DNA of 8,987 nucleotides from an uncultured Lachnospiraceae bacterium (lineage in GTDB: Bacteria > Bacillota > Clostridia > Lachnospirales > Lachnospiraceae). The translations under genes and the position numbers were made by a program. The stretch is taken from positions 1-8,987 of the forward strand of contig CAJTYJ010000073.1 in NCBI GenBank assembly GCA_910583895.1, read 5' to 3'. The number at the start of each line of letters is the position of its first letter. Position 1 is the first letter of the stretch. Shown here piece by piece: positions 5,306 through 8,987 of the stretch. The notes under the pieces are model-generated. The model made no database searches and was not told the DNA's origin. It saw nothing but the letters and a program-made list of their open reading frames with translations.

Positions 5306-5346
5306 AAAAAGAAGGCAGCGCGGACATACCGCACAGCCTTCTTTTT
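5306..5346 (-). terminator. Terminator of glycogen phosphorylase gene, likely bidirectional
   Basis: AAAAAGAAGGC (5306-5316) pairs with GCCTTCTTTTT (5336-5346), and GCGG (5320-5323) pairs with CCGC (5329-5332) around a 5-base loop, with a short imperfect region between. A-tract and T-tract flank both sides, so it can work in either direction. It lies about 20 bases past the glgP stop and upstream of spoIID, separating vegetative from sporulation transcription. Confidence 0.88.
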
Positions 5347-5365
5347 CTTATCTTTCTCTGTCTGC

Positions 5366-7831
5366 TTAACCCTCTGCCAGCTCCACTGACATTTTATCCA
5401 GCTTCCAGATCTCGTCCACATACTCCTGGATGGTACGGTCTGAACTGAACTTGCCGCTGCAGGCCACATTCAGGATCGCGCTTCTCGCCCAGCCCTTTTC
5501 ATCTTTGTAAGCCGCTTCCACCAGCTTCTGCGCTTCTGCATAAGCCCGGAAATCTTTCAGGATGAAATAGGGATCCGGTCTGTTATAACCGCCGTCCACC
5601 AGCAGCGCATTGTAAAGTTCACGGAACTTCTCCGGATCATTGGGAGAATACTGTCCGTTGATCAGCTGCATCAATACCTGGCGGATATCCTGGTCGGTGT
5701 TGAACAGCTGTGACGGATCATAGCCGCCTTTCTTCTCCAGCTCGATCACCTCGTCGGAGCTCATACCGAAGATAAAGGCATTCTCTGCGCCCACCTCTTC
5801 TACGATTTCCACATTGGCACCGTCCATGGTACCGATGGTCAGCGCACCATTCAGCATGAATTTCATATTGCCGGTTCCGCTTGCTTCTTTGGAAGCGGTA
5901 GAAATCTGTTCCGACACATCTGCCGCTGCAAAGATCCACTCCGCGTTGGATACCCGGTAGTCCTCAATAAAGACTACCTTCAGCTTGCCGTTGATCGAAG
6001 CATCGTTGTTCACCACATCTGCCACAGAGTTGATCAGCTTGATCGTCAGCTTCGCTCTCATATAGCCTGCCGCCGCCTTGGCGCCGAAGATAAAGGTTCT
6101 AGGATAGAACTCCATCTCCGGATGTTCCTTGATCTGATTGTACAGATACATCACATGGAGGATGTTGAGAAGCTGTCTCTTATACTCATGAAGCCTCTTC
6201 ACCTGCACATCGAAGATGGAGCGCGGATCCACTTCCACTCCATTGTGCTCTTTAATGTATTTTGCCAGACGCACTTTGTTCTGATATTTAATATTCATAA
6301 ACTCGTGCTGTGCCTTCTCGTCGTCCGCATACAGCGCAAGTCCTTTGATCTTGGACAAATCTGTGATCCACTCGTCTCCCACATGGGCGGTCACCCATTT
6401 TGCCAGCAGCGGATTGCCGTGCAGAAGGAAACGTCTCTGGGTGATGCCGTTGGTCTTGTTGTTGAACTTCTCCGGCATCATTTCATAGAAATCTTTCAGC
6501 TCCTGATTCTTCAAGATCTCTGTGTGCAGTCTTGCCACGCCGTTGACCGAATGGCCTGCTGCAATCGCCAGATGTGCCATCTTTACCTGGCCGTCCATGA
6601 TGATCGCCATCTTCTTGACTTTCTCATAGTCATTGGGATACTTCTCCTGGATCTTCAGGACAAACCTCCGGTTGATTTCCTCCACAATCTGATAGATTCT
6701 CGGAAGCAGTCTGGAGAACAGCTCAATGGGCCATTTTTCCAGCGCTTCTGCCATGATGGTATGATTCGTGTAGGCACAGGTCTTGGTCGTTACTTTCCAC
6801 GCAGAATCCCAATCCAGCTCATACTCATCCATCAGCACACGCATCAGCTCTGCCACAGCTACCGTCGGATGGGTGTCGTTGAGCTGGAATACTGCCTTTT
6901 CATAGAATTTGCGGACATCGTCATGGGAGCGCATATACCGCTCCACTGCTGCCTGCACGCTTGCTGAGACGAAGAAATACTGCTGTTTGAGACGAAGCTC
7001 TTTTCCTGCCATATGGTTATCGTTGGGATATAGCACCTCCACCAGATTGCGGGCCAGGTTCTCCTGTTCCACTGCCTTATTGTATTCTCCTTTGTCAAAG
7101 TGATTCAGCTCAAAGGAATTGATCGCCTCTGCATCCCAGATCCGAAGACAGTTGATCACGTTGTTGCCATAACCCACGATCGGCAGATCCACCGGTACAG
7201 CCAGTACCGACTGATACCCTTCCTGAATAAAGTGGTTTTTGCCGCCTTTGTTCTCAATCCGCACATAGCCGCCGAACTTGACCGTCTTTGCGTACTCCGG
7301 GCGGCGCAGCTCAAAGGGATTGCCGTTCTTCAGCCACATATCCGGCACTTCCACCTGATAGCCATTCTCAATTTTCTGTTTGAACATCCCGTAGCGGTAA
7401 CGGATGCCGCAGCCGTACGCCGCATATCCAAGTGTTGCCAGAGAGTCCAAAAAGCAGGCTGCCAGACGTCCCAGACCGCCGTTGCCAAGAGCCGCATCCG
7501 GCTCCTGATCTTCGATTACATTCAGATCCAGCCCGATCTCTTCTAACGCCTCTTTGACCTCATCATAAAAGGTCAGGTTGATCAGGTTGTTGCCCAAAGC
7601 TCTGCCCATCAAAAACTCCATGGACATGTAGTATACAATCTTCGGATCGTTCTTCTCATACTCCTTCTGGGTTGCAATCCATGCATCCATGATTGCATCC
7701 TTCACCGCATAGCCCACTGCCTGGAAGATCTGCTGCTGACTGGCTTCCTCGATCTCCTTGCGGAACAGCGTACGTACATTGTACTTTACGCTTCTGATAA
7801 AGAATTCCTTGTTAAAAGTTCTTTTGGCCAT
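5366..7831 (-). CDS. glgP: Glycogen/starch/maltodextrin phosphorylase
   Basis: This 821-residue cytoplasmic enzyme (GT35 family) cuts alpha-1,4-glucan chains with phosphate to release glucose-1-phosphate, using pyridoxal phosphate. The full family length is present. Recognisable blocks are YYMSMEFLMGR (67-77), the nucleotide- and phosphate-side loop EPDAALGNGGLGRLAACFLDS (110-130), QLNDTHPTVAVAELMR (316-331), the KRLHEYKRQLLN segment (545-556) and the cofactor site EASGTGNMKFMLNG (649-662) with K657 as the pyridoxal phosphate lysine. ATG 7831 follows AAGGAGG, which touches the stop codon of ileS upstream. The two genes are 13 bases apart and probably share a transcript; no separate promoter is visible between them. 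Whether the natural substrate is glycogen or imported maltodextrin cannot be read from sequence; no other glg or mal gene lies in the window. Confidence 0.96.
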   Translation of the reverse strand: MAKRTFNKEFFIRSVKYNVRTLFRKEIEEASQQQIFQAVGYAVKDAIMDAWIATQKEYEKNDPKIVYYMSMEFLMGRALGNNLINLTFYDEVKEALEEIGLDLNVIEDQEPDAALGNGGLGRLAACFLDSLATLGYAAYGCGIRYRYGMFKQKIENGYQVEVPDMWLKNGNPFELRRPEYAKTVKFGGYVRIENKGGKNHFIQEGYQSVLAVPVDLPIVGYGNNVINCLRIWDAEAINSFELNHFDKGEYNKAVEQENLARNLVEVLYPNDNHMAGKELRLKQQYFFVSASVQAAVERYMRSHDDVRKFYEKAVFQLNDTHPTVAVAELMRVLMDEYELDWDSAWKVTTKTCAYTNHTIMAEALEKWPIELFSRLLPRIYQIVEEINRRFVLKIQEKYPNDYEKVKKMAIIMDGQVKMAHLAIAAGHSVNGVARLHTEILKNQELKDFYEMMPEKFNNKTNGITQRRFLLHGNPLLAKWVTAHVGDEWITDLSKIKGLALYADDEKAQHEFMNIKYQNKVRLAKYIKEHNGVEVDPRSIFDVQVKRLHEYKRQLLNILHVMYLYNQIKEHPEMEFYPRTFIFGAKAAAGYMRAKLTIKLINSVADVVNNDASINGKLKVVFIEDYRVSNAEWIFAAADVSEQISTASKEASGTGNMKFMLNGALTIGTMDGANVEIVEEVGAENAFIFGMSSDEVIELEKKGGYDPSQLFNTDQDIRQVLMQLINGQYSPNDPEKFRELYNALLVDGGYNRPDPYFILKDFRAYAEAQKLVEAAYKDEKGWARSAILNVACSGKFSSDRTIQEYVDEIWKLDKMSVELAEG

Positions 7832-7844
7832 CGTATGCCTCCTT

Positions 7845-8987
7845 CTACTGCTTTTCTACACCAAGTGTAACGGTTTCCCCATTGATATTCCATTCTTTCA
7901 CATATCCTTCTCCTTCTGTGAAAAGAATCTCTGATGCCATCACATCTTTTTTGATCTGCTCGCCACAGCGTTCCATAAAGCCTTGAATCCGGTCGTTGCC
8001 GCTGCAGGATACATGGATCAGATCCATCACCTCATATCCGGCTTCCTTCCGCATGGTCTGGATCTTACTGATGATCTCCCGGACAAATCCTTCTTCTATT
8101 AACTCCTCACTCAGACTGGTACAAAGAACCACGGTCACGCCTCCGTCCGCTTCCGTCACATAGCCTTCCATCTGAGCCATATCAATGAGCAAATCCTCTT
8201 TAGATAATACCACGTCTGCCCCGCTGATGTCAAATGACAGGCTCCCAGTTGTTTCCAGCTCATCCATGGCCTTTCTGCCGTCAATCTCAGACAGATACGT
8301 GCGAATGCCGTTCAAAAGTTTTCCATATTTCGGCCCCACCGTCTTAAGCTGCGGTTTGAAGGTGTAGCTGGTAAATTCACTCAGATCTTCTCTGTCTCTG
8401 AAGACAATTTCTTTTACATTCAGCTCGTCCAGGATGATCGTCCGGTAAGCGCCGGCAAGCTCCACATTTGAGCAGACATACATGGTTCCGATGGGCTGGC
8501 GGTTCTTGATATTCGCCGTATTGCGGGCCGCACGTCCCAGAACGACGATGTCAAGGATCTCTTCCATGGCCGCTTCCAGATCTTCGTTGATCATTTCTTC
8601 ATGGACTTTCGGGAAATCGCACAGGTGAACGCTCTTTGGCGCATCTTTGTCAATGCTGCACACCAGATTCCGATAGATGTCCTCCGTCATGAACGGGATC
8701 ATGGGAGCTGCCGCTTTTGCAATGGTCACCAGTGCCGTATAGAGGGTCATGTAGGCATTGATCTTGTCCTGCTCCATACCCTTTGCCCAGAAACGTTCCC
8801 GGCTCCTTCTCACATACCAGTTGCTCATCTCATCCACAAAATCCTGAAGGGCTCTTGCCGCCTCCGGAATCCGGTACTGATCCAGGTGGCTGTCCACCTC
8901 GCCCACAACGGTGTTCAGTTTGGACAGAAGCCATTTGTCCATGATGGACAGGGACTCATAGTCCAGTGTATATTTCGTTGCGTCAAA
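7845..8987 (-). CDS. ileS: Isoleucyl-tRNA synthetase, C-terminal part (5' end beyond window)
   Basis: The frame is open from the right edge to the TAG at 7845-7847, giving 380 C-terminal residues of an enzyme that charges tRNA-Ile with isoleucine. The visible part begins FDATKYTLDYES and contains the anticodon-binding helical domain, with MDKWLLSKLN, MSNWYVRRSRERFW and PMIPFMTEDIYRNLV. It ends in the DUF5915-type C-terminal region (ARNTANIKNRQPIG, TFKPQLKTVGPKYGKLLNGIR, EGFVREIISKIQTMRKEAGYEV). There is no Cys-rich zinc finger at the C-terminus, which with the DUF5915 region indicates the eukaryote-like IleS2 class of about 1,040 residues. The Rossmann core with HIGH and KMSKS, and any upstream T-box leader, lie outside the window. 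An internal Met at 8942 is not the start. The 13-base gap to glgP suggests co-transcription. Confidence 0.95.
   Translation of the reverse strand, partial: FDATKYTLDYESLSIMDKWLLSKLNTVVGEVDSHLDQYRIPEAARALQDFVDEMSNWYVRRSRERFWAKGMEQDKINAYMTLYTALVTIAKAAAPMIPFMTEDIYRNLVCSIDKDAPKSVHLCDFPKVHEEMINEDLEAAMEEILDIVVLGRAARNTANIKNRQPIGTMYVCSNVELAGAYRTIILDELNVKEIVFRDREDLSEFTSYTFKPQLKTVGPKYGKLLNGIRTYLSEIDGRKAMDELETTGSLSFDISGADVVLSKEDLLIDMAQMEGYVTEADGGVTVVLCTSLSEELIEEGFVREIISKIQTMRKEAGYEVMDLIHVSCSGNDRIQGFMERCGEQIKKDVMASEILFTEGEGYVKEWNINGETVTLGVEKQ

Noticed and set aside
6122..6967. 281-residue open frame on the plus strand opposite glgP
   Set aside because: It is antisense to a highly conserved enzyme; the His- and Leu-rich translation is typical of a reverse frame, and there is no ribosome binding site or promoter.
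7100..7546. 148-residue plus-strand open frame opposite the N-terminal part of glgP
   Set aside because: Again antisense to conserved coding sequence, with no protein family resemblance.
1..8987. CRISPR array, insertion sequence, prophage or tRNA genes
   Set aside because: I saw no spaced direct repeats, transposase or integrase frames, att-like duplications, or cloverleaf sequences with CCA ends in the window.

Overview
The window looks like a chromosomal segment of a spore-forming, strictly anaerobic Firmicute, most likely a gut member of the Lachnospiraceae (Clostridia). This rests on four things: a reverse rubrerythrin beside a PerR-type regulator, a spoIID-spoIIQ pair, an IleS C-terminus that reads like those of this family, and consensus AT-rich sigma-A promoters with strong purine-rich ribosome binding sites. 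No database search was possible, so the genus is not called.

Layout from left to right. Positions 1-87 hold the first 29 codons of a minus-strand DUF4258-like gene cut by the window edge. Positions 88-381 hold its likely promoters and the terminator of the next gene. Positions 382-1415 (minus) form an oxidative-stress unit: perR, then reverse rubrerythrin, which has its own consensus promoter and an operator-like inverted repeat. Divergent from perR, a perfect TTGACA-N17-TATAAT promoter drives a secreted SH3-SH3-NlpC/P60 cell-wall hydrolase (1598-2692, plus). A hemolysin III/PAQR-type membrane protein follows (2892-3545, plus), with a 20-bp perfect palindrome over its predicted transcription start. 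Convergent to it lies the sporulation pair spoIID (4442-5257) and spoIIQ (3583-4410), both minus. Upstream on the same strand is a large glycogen phosphorylase (5366-7831), whose ribosome binding site abuts the stop codon of a partial ileS (7845-8987, reading in from beyond the right edge).

How the genes work together. PerR probably represses itself and the peroxide-reducing rubrerythrin. SpoIID (peptidoglycan hydrolase of engulfment) and SpoIIQ (forespore-side scaffold of the engulfment and feeding-channel complex) act in sporulation. The IleS-GlgP arrangement suggests co-transcription of a translation housekeeping gene with a storage-carbohydrate enzyme. Hairpin terminators separate the transcription units.

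I found no CRISPR array, tRNA, rRNA, insertion sequence or prophage. The segment is mostly core genome. The points most worth a second look are the palindromic operator of the hemolysin III gene, the metal-site loss in SpoIIQ, the divergent SpoIID, the ileS-glgP coupling, and the truncated DUF4258 gene at the left edge.
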